Of a stretch of DNA of 64,000 nucleotides, positions 42,651-50,335 are shown one piece after another. The stretch comes from Gammaproteobacteria bacterium. Its GTDB lineage: Bacteria; Pseudomonadota; Gammaproteobacteria; Burkholderiales; Burkholderiaceae_C. A program made the translations under genes and the position numbers. Each line of letters opens with the position of its first letter. Position 1 is the first letter of the stretch. Under the pieces are notes generated by a model, which saw nothing but the letters and a program-made list of their open reading frames with translations, was not told where the DNA came from and did no database searches. The stretch covers positions 62,001 to 126,000 of the forward strand of contig JAHIYE010000003.1 in NCBI GenBank assembly GCA_018815325.1, read 5' to 3'.

Positions 42651-43898
42651 TTATTTTGTTCTATTTTTCGTAGATGCCGGCTTGGGCTTTGGGCTACACC
42701 ATTTAGCCCAGGCGTCCATGAGAGCATGCCGCTTTTCAAACATGTCGCCACGTCGGTATGCGGCCTCTACTTTATTGTCCACCGTGTGCGCCAGCGCCAT
42801 CTCCACCATTTCGTGGGGGAAATTGGTGGCCTCTGCTGCCCAGTCCCTAAAGGTCGACCGGAAGCCATGTGGCACCACCGGGGCACCGGTGGTGGGGTCG
42901 AGCCACACGGGCGGCTCAGCGTCAGCGTTCATGCGCCGGATGACCGCCGTCAATGTCATGTCGCTGATGGATTTTTTGCCTCGTTCTCCAAAGAACAATA
43001 GTTCCGTGTTTTCGTGGCGCTCCAGGCCGTTGAGCAACTGCATCGCGGCCTTGGATAAGGGGACTCGGTGCTCTCGCTTGGCCTTCATGCGTTCTGCAGG
43101 GATGATCCAGACCTTTCTGGTCAGGTCGATCTCGGACCAAAGGGCGGTGCGCACCTCTCCAGATCGCGTAGCCGTCAAGATGGCGAGCTCCAACGCCTTG
43201 GCGCCTACCCCGGTAAGGCTACGCAACTTGGCCATGAACTCCGGCATACGACCAAAAGGCAGGGCCGGGTGGTGGCGTACCTTCTTGACCTTGGACGGTT
43301 TGGGTAGCAGCGCGTCCAGATGTCCCCGCCAAGCTGCGGGGTTCTCGCCCTGGCGCATCTTCATGGCCTTGCCGTAAGAGAGCACCAGCTCAATGCGAGA
43401 GCGCACCCGGCGTGCCGTTTCGGTCTTGGTGTTCCACAGTGGTTTGAGGATCTGCAGCACGTCCTCAGTTGTGACCTGGCTCACTCGCTTGTCGCCGATT
43501 ACCGGGTCGGCATAGGTCTTAAGGGTGTTCCCCCACTGGTCGGCGTGCTTTGCGTTCTTCCAGCCCGCGCGATGGGACTTGATGTATTCCGCGGCTAGGG
43601 TCTTGAAGGTGTCGCCGGAACCGGCCGTGCGCTTGGCTTCATCCTCGCGCTCCTTGCGGGCCTCGATTGGGTCAATGCCGGCGCGCACCTGCGCCGCAAG
43701 CTGGGCTGCCTCGGCTCTGGCGTCGGGTGGCGACTTCACATCGAGGATGCCAATCCCCATTTCTCGACGCCTTCCGTTGAGCTGAAAGCGAAAGATCCAG
43801 GACTTGGCGCCGCTTTCCTGCACGCGAAGGTAGAGACCACCTCCATCCGCATGCATGCCCTCCTTCGCGTGCTCGATCTGTTTCGACTTCAGCGCCAT
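42651..43898 (-). CDS. Tyrosine recombinase (P4-type integrase)
   Basis: From ATG 43898 (GGAGG upstream) the product has 415 residues. The N-terminal DUF4102 arm-binding domain (MALKSKQIEHAKEGMHADGG) precedes the core. Catalytic residues: Arg in TATRSGEVR (about 245), His-x-x-Arg in PHGFRSTFRDWA (about 344-347), His in LAHT (about 370) and Tyr in AAYRRGD (about 381). It is the enzyme that inserted the element at tRNA-Ser; attR is 180 bp away. Confidence 0.93.
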   Translation of the reverse strand: MALKSKQIEHAKEGMHADGGGLYLRVQESGAKSWIFRFQLNGRRREMGIGILDVKSPPDARAEAAQLAAQVRAGIDPIEARKEREDEAKRTAGSGDTFKTLAAEYIKSHRAGWKNAKHADQWGNTLKTYADPVIGDKRVSQVTTEDVLQILKPLWNTKTETARRVRSRIELVLSYGKAMKMRQGENPAAWRGHLDALLPKPSKVKKVRHHPALPFGRMPEFMAKLRSLTGVGAKALELAILTATRSGEVRTALWSEIDLTRKVWIIPAERMKAKREHRVPLSKAAMQLLNGLERHENTELLFFGERGKKSISDMTLTAVIRRMNADAEPPVWLDPTTGAPVVPHGFRSTFRDWAAEATNFPHEMVEMALAHTVDNKVEAAYRRGDMFEKRHALMDAWAKWCSPKPKPASTKNRTK

Positions 43899-43912
43899 AT
43901 TGCCTCCTGGTT

Positions 43913-43976
43913 CAGCCCACCACACAGCCCACCACATTAGGCTAGGATATTACCAGCCAAAGAAAGACTTAGTTAG
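43913..43976 (+). promoter_or_regulatory. Right arm-type integrase sites
   Basis: Two CAGCCCACCAC copies (43913-43923, 43925-43935) and ACTTAGTTAG (43967-43976) repeat the left-end motifs in the same orientation. Confidence 0.65.
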
Positions 43977-44077
43977 ACACTAAAATACAAAAAACATTTG
44001 TAAACCCGCATGAATGCTAGGTTTCATATGTTCTTAAAAAGACGGCTAAAGACGTTGAGAGACTATGACTAGGCGGA

Positions 44078-44094
44078 CACCCTCTCCGCCAAAA
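44078..44094 (+). repeat. attR core of the integrated island
   Basis: CACCCTCTCCGCCAAAA, identical to the tRNA 3' end at 29342-29358. Confidence 0.9.
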
Positions 44095-44097
44095 GAC

Positions 44098-44125
44098 AAG
44101 CCCGCTTATGCGGGCTTTGTTTTTG
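44098..44125 (+). terminator. Original tRNA-Ser terminator, now outside the element
   Basis: Stem AAGCCCGC (44098-44105), loop TTAT, GCGGGCTT (44110-44117), then TGTTTTT. Before integration this would have followed tRNA-Ser directly. Confidence 0.85.
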
Positions 44126-44328
44126 GTGGACTGGGGGTGGGTGAGAACACACGCGGGTTCGGTCGGAAACAGTCTGGGGGACTGTTTCAGGACGCGCGCA
44201 GCGCGGGGGCGCAGCCACGAGAAATTCGCGCAAGACGAATTTCGAGCAATCCCACCCTTTCTGTCAGCGCATAAAGGTCAACGTTTGAGCCAAGCGGGCC
44301 TGAAGCCGCTCCTGTGGCGCAGCCCACC
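44126..44328. other. Intergenic region with small hairpins
   Basis: No gene supported. Contains GAAACAGTC/GACTGTTTC (44166-44188) and GAAATTCG/CGAATTTC (44221-44243) inverted repeats. Confidence 0.5.
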
Positions 44329-44721
44329 CTACTTGGGCCGGTGAAGCGCGCAAAGCTTGTTGCCGTCCGGATCGCGCACATAGGACAGGTGCATGGCTCC
44401 CATCTTGCCCTCACGCAGCCCCGGCGGCTCTTCGATGGAAATGCCTCCATGCGCCACAGCCACATCGTGGAACTGCTGCACCTGCTCTGGCGAACTGCAC
44501 TTGAAGCCGACTGTGCCCCCATTGGCAAAGGATGCCGACTCTCCGTTGAGCGGCTCGCTGACACAGAACGTCCCCCCATCGTGCCGATAGAACAGCCGGA
44601 CTTGCCCCGTGCCGTTTTGATTTCGTACCGGCTCGCCTGCGCCGAGTACACCGAGCACGGCGTCATAAAACTGCTTTGAACGCTCAATGTCGTTCGACCC
44701 GATCATCACATGACTGAACAT
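44329..44721 (-). CDS. VOC-family (glyoxalase-like) protein
   Basis: 130 residues from ATG 44721 (GGAGAT upstream). The start MFSHVMIGSNDIERSKQFYD and the end SYVRDPDGNKLCALHRPK are the two halves of the vicinal-oxygen-chelate fold, with the His and Glu/Asp metal positions. Likely a small dioxygenase/resistance-type metalloprotein; substrate unknown. Confidence 0.88.
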   Translation of the reverse strand: MFSHVMIGSNDIERSKQFYDAVLGVLGAGEPVRNQNGTGQVRLFYRHDGGTFCVSEPLNGESASFANGGTVGFKCSSPEQVQQFHDVAVAHGGISIEEPPGLREGKMGAMHLSYVRDPDGNKLCALHRPK

Positions 44722-44880
44722 TTTCTTATCTCCATGAGTTGTTGAATTGCACGGGGTTAGTAATATACAAAGATGCTGGTGGTAACGATGGGGCCGACTC
44801 ACATTTGAGCTAAGCGGAATAAGACGCCTTCTTGATCTGGGCCTCCATCAATTCGCTCGGATGTAAATCTCAACTGGCGG

Positions 44881-45933
44881 TTACTGATTAGTCTTCTGAG
44901 ATTCGTTCAGGAACTTGATCGTGTCGGCAATGGATTCTTTTGATGCATCTTCATCACCCCCCATAGACCAGCCACGAACCTGGCACTTCTTGCGCTCGGC
45001 AGTCCACTCAGGGAAGCCCGTAATCACCTGCCCAGTCTTGTAGTTACGAGCAGCGCCCAAACCCGTTTTGGTAGCAAGCACGTTCACTTCAAGTTTGCAC
45101 TCCCGATCTGTGCTGCCGTTTCGCTCATAGCGCCACTTGGCGGCACCGTCAAAGGCGTGCCATGCGTTGTATATCTTCCACGTGATTTTCGCCGTGTTAC
45201 TTGCATTCAGTTCTTCGTACCAGGAGATGCAGTCTTCAATGAACACCGTATCGTCTTTCTTTGCCAGCGCGACGAACATAGGCGTCTTGTTGGTGTTGCC
45301 CGCATCGCTACGAATGCGAACAGGACAACCACCGGGGTAGAAGGGAACGAATGCATAAAAACGGAGAGCAGAATCGTGCATCATCGGTTTCCGCGCCGCG
45401 TCAAAGTAGCTTTCAAACGTAGTCTGCCCACCACGCGAGAAACCGACAAGGGCAATGTGCTGCGCATCAATGTGCGGGTGCGTTGACAAAATTTTCAACG
45501 CGTTATAAGCATCAGCGATATGCGCTGAAATGTCGATTTGCGTCTGGTCTTCAATAGACTTCCCAATGCCTCGGGAACTGAACGAATCAACGATCAGCGC
45601 GGCATAGCCTGCGGCATTCAGCTTCGGCACCCAAATGGCTTCCAAGTCGGGGTTCACACCGCCTGAGCCGTGCATGAGAACCACAGCGGGCACACGTGCA
45701 TCATCCGCAAGATTCTTTGGCATGAAGAGTTCAGCGGGTATCACCACGTCTTTCCAGTTTTTCTTGTACTCACGCAAGTATTCCCAGCGATTGGGTGGCG
45801 TGACTGAGTTGTACTCGAACTTCCCGGTTTGACCTTCGTACAAGTCATCAACATGTAGGTTGCTGCTCTGAGCCTGGACTTGACTACAAAGGGAAACAAC
45901 AAAAGCCAGCGCGAGAAATTTTTGAAACTTCAT
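44881..45933 (-). CDS. Secreted alpha/beta (dienelactone-hydrolase-like) hydrolase
   Basis: 350 residues with a signal peptide (MKFQKFLALAFVVSLCSQVQ, cleavage after AQA). The nucleophile elbow is GFSRGG in IALVGFSRGGQTT, with HGSGG as oxyanion region, typical of DLH/acyl hydrolases. Catalytic His would be in AWHAF. Base composition is visibly lower in GC than its neighbours, hinting at transfer. It lies just outside the attR end. Confidence 0.85.
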   Translation of the reverse strand: MKFQKFLALAFVVSLCSQVQAQSSNLHVDDLYEGQTGKFEYNSVTPPNRWEYLREYKKNWKDVVIPAELFMPKNLADDARVPAVVLMHGSGGVNPDLEAIWVPKLNAAGYAALIVDSFSSRGIGKSIEDQTQIDISAHIADAYNALKILSTHPHIDAQHIALVGFSRGGQTTFESYFDAARKPMMHDSALRFYAFVPFYPGGCPVRIRSDAGNTNKTPMFVALAKKDDTVFIEDCISWYEELNASNTAKITWKIYNAWHAFDGAAKWRYERNGSTDRECKLEVNVLATKTGLGAARNYKTGQVITGFPEWTAERKKCQVRGWSMGGDEDASKESIADTIKFLNESQKTNQ

Positions 45934-46198
45934 TTTTATCTCCTCTGATTCTTAGAATTTATATTTTTATGATTGGCGCATAAACTGCGACTATTCGCAA
46001 CACAAATTGGGTGACGTTATCTACCGACCCAAGTCAGCCTCACTGCAAATGAGAACAGCAGCGATCATTCAGATGAATAGCAAAATTAGTCACCGGCTTC
46101 TTCATGGACTGCGGCCTGTTGCGCGGACACCTTATCAGAATAGAGGGGTGGCCCATGGATAACTCTGCTTGAACTAACCAATTCACCCAGGAGCCCTC

Positions 46199-47602
46199 AT
46201 GCCCGCCACAGACCTTGCCGATCTCAGCGCCTCCGAATTGCTAGCCATGTACCGCAGCGGCCAGGCCTCGCCGGTGGAGGTCACGCGCGCCGTGCTGGCG
46301 CGCATCGAGCGCCTCAACCCGAGCCTGAATGCCTTCTGCCTGGTGGCGGGTGACGAGGCGCTGGCTGCCGCCCGGCAGAGCGAGGCGCGCTGGCAGCGCG
46401 GCCAGCCTTGCGGTGCGCTCGACGGTGTGCCGGCTTCCATCAAAGACCTGATCTTGACCAAGGGCTGGCCCACGCTGCGCGGCAGCCGCACGGTGGATGC
46501 CACGCAACCCTGGGATGTGGACGCGCCCGCCACGGCCCGCCTGCGCGAAGCCGGTGCGGTGCTGCTGGGCAAGACCTGCACGCCGGAGTTCGGCTGCAAG
46601 GGAGAAACCAATTCGCTACTCACCGGCCTCACGCGCAACCCGTGGAATACCAGCAAAACACCCGGCGGCTCGTCGGGCGGCACCGCGGCAGCCGTGGCAG
46701 CCGGCATGGGGCCGCTGTCGGTGGGTACCGATGGCGCGGGCAGCGTGCGCATACCGGCGGCGTTCTGTGGCAACTTCGGGCTCAAGCCCAGCTTTGGCCG
46801 GGTGCCGGCCTACCCGCTGTCGCCATTTGGCACGGTGGCGCACCTGGGGCCGCACACCATGAGCGTGCGCGATGCTGCGCTGATGATGAACGTGCTGGCC
46901 CAACCCGACGCACGCGACTGGGGCTCCCTGCCCTACGATGCGCGTGATTACACCCTGGGCCTGGACGAAGGCATTGCCGGCCTGCGCATTGCGTGGTCAC
47001 CCACGCTGGGCTATGCCAAAAATGTGCACCCCGAGGTGAGCGCCGCCTGCGCCCGCGCGGTGCAGGTGCTGGCTGACCTGGGCGCGCAGGTGGAGGAGGT
47101 GGACCCCGGCTTTGAAGACCCGCTGGACATTACCACCGGCCTGTGGTTCCTCGGCGCCTGGACCGTGTGGAACACCCTCACACCCGAGCAGCAGGCCATG
47201 ACAGACCCCGACTTTGCGGCGCAGGCAGAGCTCGGCTCGCGCCTGAGCGCGCTGGAGGTGCAGCGCCTGCACTTGCGGCGCGGCGCGCTGGGCTCGCACA
47301 TGCGTCAGTTCATGCAGCGCCATGATCTGCTGGTGACGCCCAGCGTGGCGATACCGGCCTTTGACGTGCGGCCCGCCGGGCAGGCCGAGATGACTCCCGA
47401 GGCCATGCTGGGCTGGACGCCCTTCAGCTACCCCTTCAACCTGACGCAACAGCCGGCCTGCACCATCCCCTGCGGGCTCACCGCGGATGGCCTGCCGATC
47501 GGGCTGCAGTTCGTTGGCCCCATGTTTGGCGACGCGCTGGTGCTGCGCGCGGCGCGCGCGTATGAGGGCGTGCACCCGATTGCGCGGCCGATGCTGCGCT
47601 AG
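46199..47602 (+). CDS. Amidase signature family enzyme
   Basis: 467 residues. The Ser-cisSer-Lys catalytic triad is visible: Lys in PASIKDLI (about 82), GGSSGGTAAAVAAG and TDGAGSVRIPA (Ser about 160-185). Related to AtzF/GatA-type amidases acting on aliphatic or aryl amides. ATG 46199 has CAGGAG upstream. It stands alone. Confidence 0.92.
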   Translation: MPATDLADLSASELLAMYRSGQASPVEVTRAVLARIERLNPSLNAFCLVAGDEALAAARQSEARWQRGQPCGALDGVPASIKDLILTKGWPTLRGSRTVDATQPWDVDAPATARLREAGAVLLGKTCTPEFGCKGETNSLLTGLTRNPWNTSKTPGGSSGGTAAAVAAGMGPLSVGTDGAGSVRIPAAFCGNFGLKPSFGRVPAYPLSPFGTVAHLGPHTMSVRDAALMMNVLAQPDARDWGSLPYDARDYTLGLDEGIAGLRIAWSPTLGYAKNVHPEVSAACARAVQVLADLGAQVEEVDPGFEDPLDITTGLWFLGAWTVWNTLTPEQQAMTDPDFAAQAELGSRLSALEVQRLHLRRGALGSHMRQFMQRHDLLVTPSVAIPAFDVRPAGQAEMTPEAMLGWTPFSYPFNLTQQPACTIPCGLTADGLPIGLQFVGPMFGDALVLRAARAYEGVHPIARPMLR

Positions 47603-47728
47603 TTGCAGCGCCTGGTCTCTTGCCCTGTACGCATGGGGTCTGCCGTGTCAATGGGAAGTAGGTAGTGGGAAAGAGGGTAGTGGGAAGGGATAATCCGCCC
47701 TACTGTTCACACACCAGAAATATGCCCC

Positions 47729-47974
47729 ATGCCAGCAACTGAGATCAAGGTGACTTCGGCCGGCATCGTTGCCGGAAAAGAGTTGCTCATTCCAACGGGT
47801 GAGCAGGGCAGCACCCTGCCGCATGTGCAGGACTGGGTCACCAGCCGGGTCAAGGCCAAGTCGACCCTCAAGGACGTCAGCACCACGGTGCTGGTCAAAG
47901 GCATCAAGCAATGGGCTGCATACGAGGAAAAGACGGGTTCGAGAAAAACAAGAACCGTCTTCAAGATTACCTAG
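47729..47974 (+). CDS. Hypothetical protein, 81 aa
   Basis: Begins MPATEIKVTSAGIVAGKELL, basic C-terminus (EEKTGSRKTRTVFKIT). No recognised family and no strong ribosome site. The preceding gap holds TAGTGGGAA direct repeats near 47658-47690. Confidence 0.5.
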   Translation: MPATEIKVTSAGIVAGKELLIPTGEQGSTLPHVQDWVTSRVKAKSTLKDVSTTVLVKGIKQWAAYEEKTGSRKTRTVFKIT

Positions 47975-48025
47975 CTACCCGGGACTTGCCTCTGGCAGCC
48001 AGTGGCAGAAGCAAGCTCCGGCGCC

Positions 48026-49201
48026 TCACACCCCGTGCGTTCGCCGCAGGTGGCGGTTCAGCAGGATGGCGCCCACGATGAAGCACAGCGTGACCCAGTG
48101 CAGCTCTGGCATGTGCCCCTGCACGATCAGCCAGCCCCCGATGCCCGCGCCAACCGCCTGGCTGAGGTAGATGGCCGAGGTGTTGAGCGCAATGGAGGCA
48201 CTGGCGACTTCGGGTGCGATGGGCACCAGCCGGGCCTGCTGTGATGCGTTCCAGGCAAAGCCCACCAGCGACCAGCCGGCCATGGTGATGACGGCCAGCC
48301 ACACGCTGCTGGCCCAGCCCCACGCCACCGCACTGAACGCAAAGGCCCACAGCGACAGGGTGACCACGGAGGCCGGCCCTGTGCGGTCGATGCGCCGGGT
48401 CAGCAAGATCATGCCGACAAAGCCCAGGATGCCATTGCAAGCGTAAAAGAAGGCCAGCTCGCCCGGTGTGGCGGCCATGTAGCGCTCAAGATAAGGCGCC
48501 AGGTAGGCGAACAGCACAAACTGCCCACTGCCCGTGACCAGGGTGACGGCCACGCACTGCATGAGCACCTTGTTGCCAAAGGTGCGGCCCCAGGCGGCCA
48601 TGGACATGGGCGCCGGCCGGATAGGGCCGGGCAACACGCGCCACAGCCACAGGCCGTTGAGCAGCGCCAGCACACCGATGAGCGCAAAGGCCGTGCGCCA
48701 GCCCCAGGTGTTGCCCAGCCAGGCACCCAGCGGCATGCCCAGCACCAGCGCCACCGACCAGCCCAGAAACACCAGCGACATGGCCCTGGCGCGTTTCGCC
48801 ACCGGCACGATCTGGCTCACCGCCGCCGCCGCCTGCGGGGTAAAGAGCGCAGGCCCCACCATCGCCAGCAGGCGCAGCAGCAGAAGCTGGGTGTAGCTCT
48901 GCGCCGCCAGGCACAGAAAGTGGGTGGCGGCGTACCACAGCATGACGGCGGGCAGCAGCCAGCGCCGGTCCCAACGGCCCACCACCATGGCCAGCACTGG
49001 TGCCGCGATGCACATGAACAAGCCCGCGGCAGAGATGAGTTGCCCGGCCAGCCCGACCGAGACCTGCATGGAGCGGGCGATGTCGTTCAGGGTGCCTGGC
49101 ACGATCATCACGCCGGTGCCGATCACCACGTTGCCGAACATGAGCGCCAACAAAACACGCATGAGCGTGCGACGGTCCAGATGGAGGGGAGTGCTTGGCA
49201 T
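48026..49201 (-). CDS. MFS transporter
   Basis: 391 residues with twelve predicted helices, MFS motif A-like VGRWDRRW between helices 2 and 3, and a second-half equivalent TRRIDRTG. Probably a drug/sugar exporter of the DHA1 type; substrate unknown. Convergent with the 81-aa gene, and next to the LysR gene. Confidence 0.9.
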   Translation of the reverse strand: MPSTPLHLDRRTLMRVLLALMFGNVVIGTGVMIVPGTLNDIARSMQVSVGLAGQLISAAGLFMCIAAPVLAMVVGRWDRRWLLPAVMLWYAATHFLCLAAQSYTQLLLLRLLAMVGPALFTPQAAAAVSQIVPVAKRARAMSLVFLGWSVALVLGMPLGAWLGNTWGWRTAFALIGVLALLNGLWLWRVLPGPIRPAPMSMAAWGRTFGNKVLMQCVAVTLVTGSGQFVLFAYLAPYLERYMAATPGELAFFYACNGILGFVGMILLTRRIDRTGPASVVTLSLWAFAFSAVAWGWASSVWLAVITMAGWSLVGFAWNASQQARLVPIAPEVASASIALNTSAIYLSQAVGAGIGGWLIVQGHMPELHWVTLCFIVGAILLNRHLRRTHGV

Positions 49202-49330
49202 GGGTGCTGAAAGGCTGGGTGAACGAGGGGAGTGAACGAGTGGCTGAGCCCCTGAGTATCCGGGTTATGGCCGTTTTATGCAGTCACCCACGCGATGGGG
49301 GCAACCCCGGTGTGTCTTGTGTCTATGGTC

Positions 49331-50242
49331 TTACCTCACCGCAAACAGCTCTACCAACAGCTGCCGCAACCAGCGGTTGCCGGGGTCTGACTCAAAGCGC
49401 TTGCTCCAGTGCAGGGACACCGTGAAGTCCCGCAGCGGAAACGGCGGCTCGATGATGGCGTAGCCGCCGGCTTGTGAGAACGTCTGCGCAATATTGCGCG
49501 GCATCACCACACCGAGGTCGGTGGCGCGCACGATGGCCGGCAGCACCATGAAGTGTTCGGCAGTCAGGCGCACCCGGTCCTCCAACTGCAGCAGTTGCAG
49601 AATGCGCAGCGTGTCGGAGTGGGTACGACCAGCGACGAACTCCAGCTCCCGCAGTTTTTCCAGCATGGCGGGGCCTTTGCCCATCCGGTTGAATTCGGCC
49701 GCAAACGGATGGCCCTCGCGCAGCAGCACGATGTAGCGGTCCTTGAGCAGTTCCACGCTCTGGGTGTCGGTGACCGTCGGCAGAAAGCCGAAGGCGAAAT
49801 CCGTACGCCCGCTGTCCAGTGCGTCCGTGATGGCCGCGGCGGGCAGCGGTGCGGTCTCGATCCGGATGCCCGGCGCGTGCTGCCGCAGGGCCACCATGAG
49901 GTCGGGCAAGAAGCGCCCCTCACCGATGTCGCTCATGTGGATGCGGAAGGTCTTGCTCGACTGCAGGGGGTCGAACTCGACGGCCTCGCTGAGTGCCTGC
50001 TCCAGCATGCCCAAGGCCAGACGCACCGCAGGCGCGAGCTGTTCGGCCCGGGGGCTGGGCTGCACGCCACCCGATGCCCGCATGAACAGCGGGTCCTTGA
50101 CCAGCAGGCGCAGCCGGGTCAGGCCCTGGCTCACGGCGGGCTGCGTCAGGTCCAGCATGTCGGCAGCCCGGCTGACGTTGCGCGCGCGGTAAACGGCATC
50201 GAACACGCGCAAGAGGTTCAGGTCAATGTCTTTGATATGCAT
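49331..50242 (-). CDS. LysR-family regulator
   Basis: 303 residues: N-terminal winged HTH (LNLLRVFDAVYRARNVSRAA, TQPAVSQGLTRLR) and a C-terminal co-inducer domain. Divergent from iorA with 93 bp between them, so it likely controls the iorAB-TRAP-thioesterase cluster in response to an aromatic acid. Confidence 0.9.
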   Translation of the reverse strand: MHIKDIDLNLLRVFDAVYRARNVSRAADMLDLTQPAVSQGLTRLRLLVKDPLFMRASGGVQPSPRAEQLAPAVRLALGMLEQALSEAVEFDPLQSSKTFRIHMSDIGEGRFLPDLMVALRQHAPGIRIETAPLPAAAITDALDSGRTDFAFGFLPTVTDTQSVELLKDRYIVLLREGHPFAAEFNRMGKGPAMLEKLRELEFVAGRTHSDTLRILQLLQLEDRVRLTAEHFMVLPAIVRATDLGVVMPRNIAQTFSQAGGYAIIEPPFPLRDFTVSLHWSKRFESDPGNRWLRQLLVELFAVR

Positions 50243-50335
50243 ATTTCTTATATTTAATAGTCGACATATTTTATTGAATAATAGTCAGGACAAGGCCACA
50301 CTCCAAAACCCAAACAAAACATACAGAGGGGCAAC
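50243..50335. promoter_or_regulatory. Divergent LysR-iorA promoter region
   Basis: 93 bp, strongly AT-rich between 50245 and 50285 with repeated TATTTAATA/TATTGAATA-like half sites and ATAGTC direct repeats, fitting LysR binding. Confidence 0.5.
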
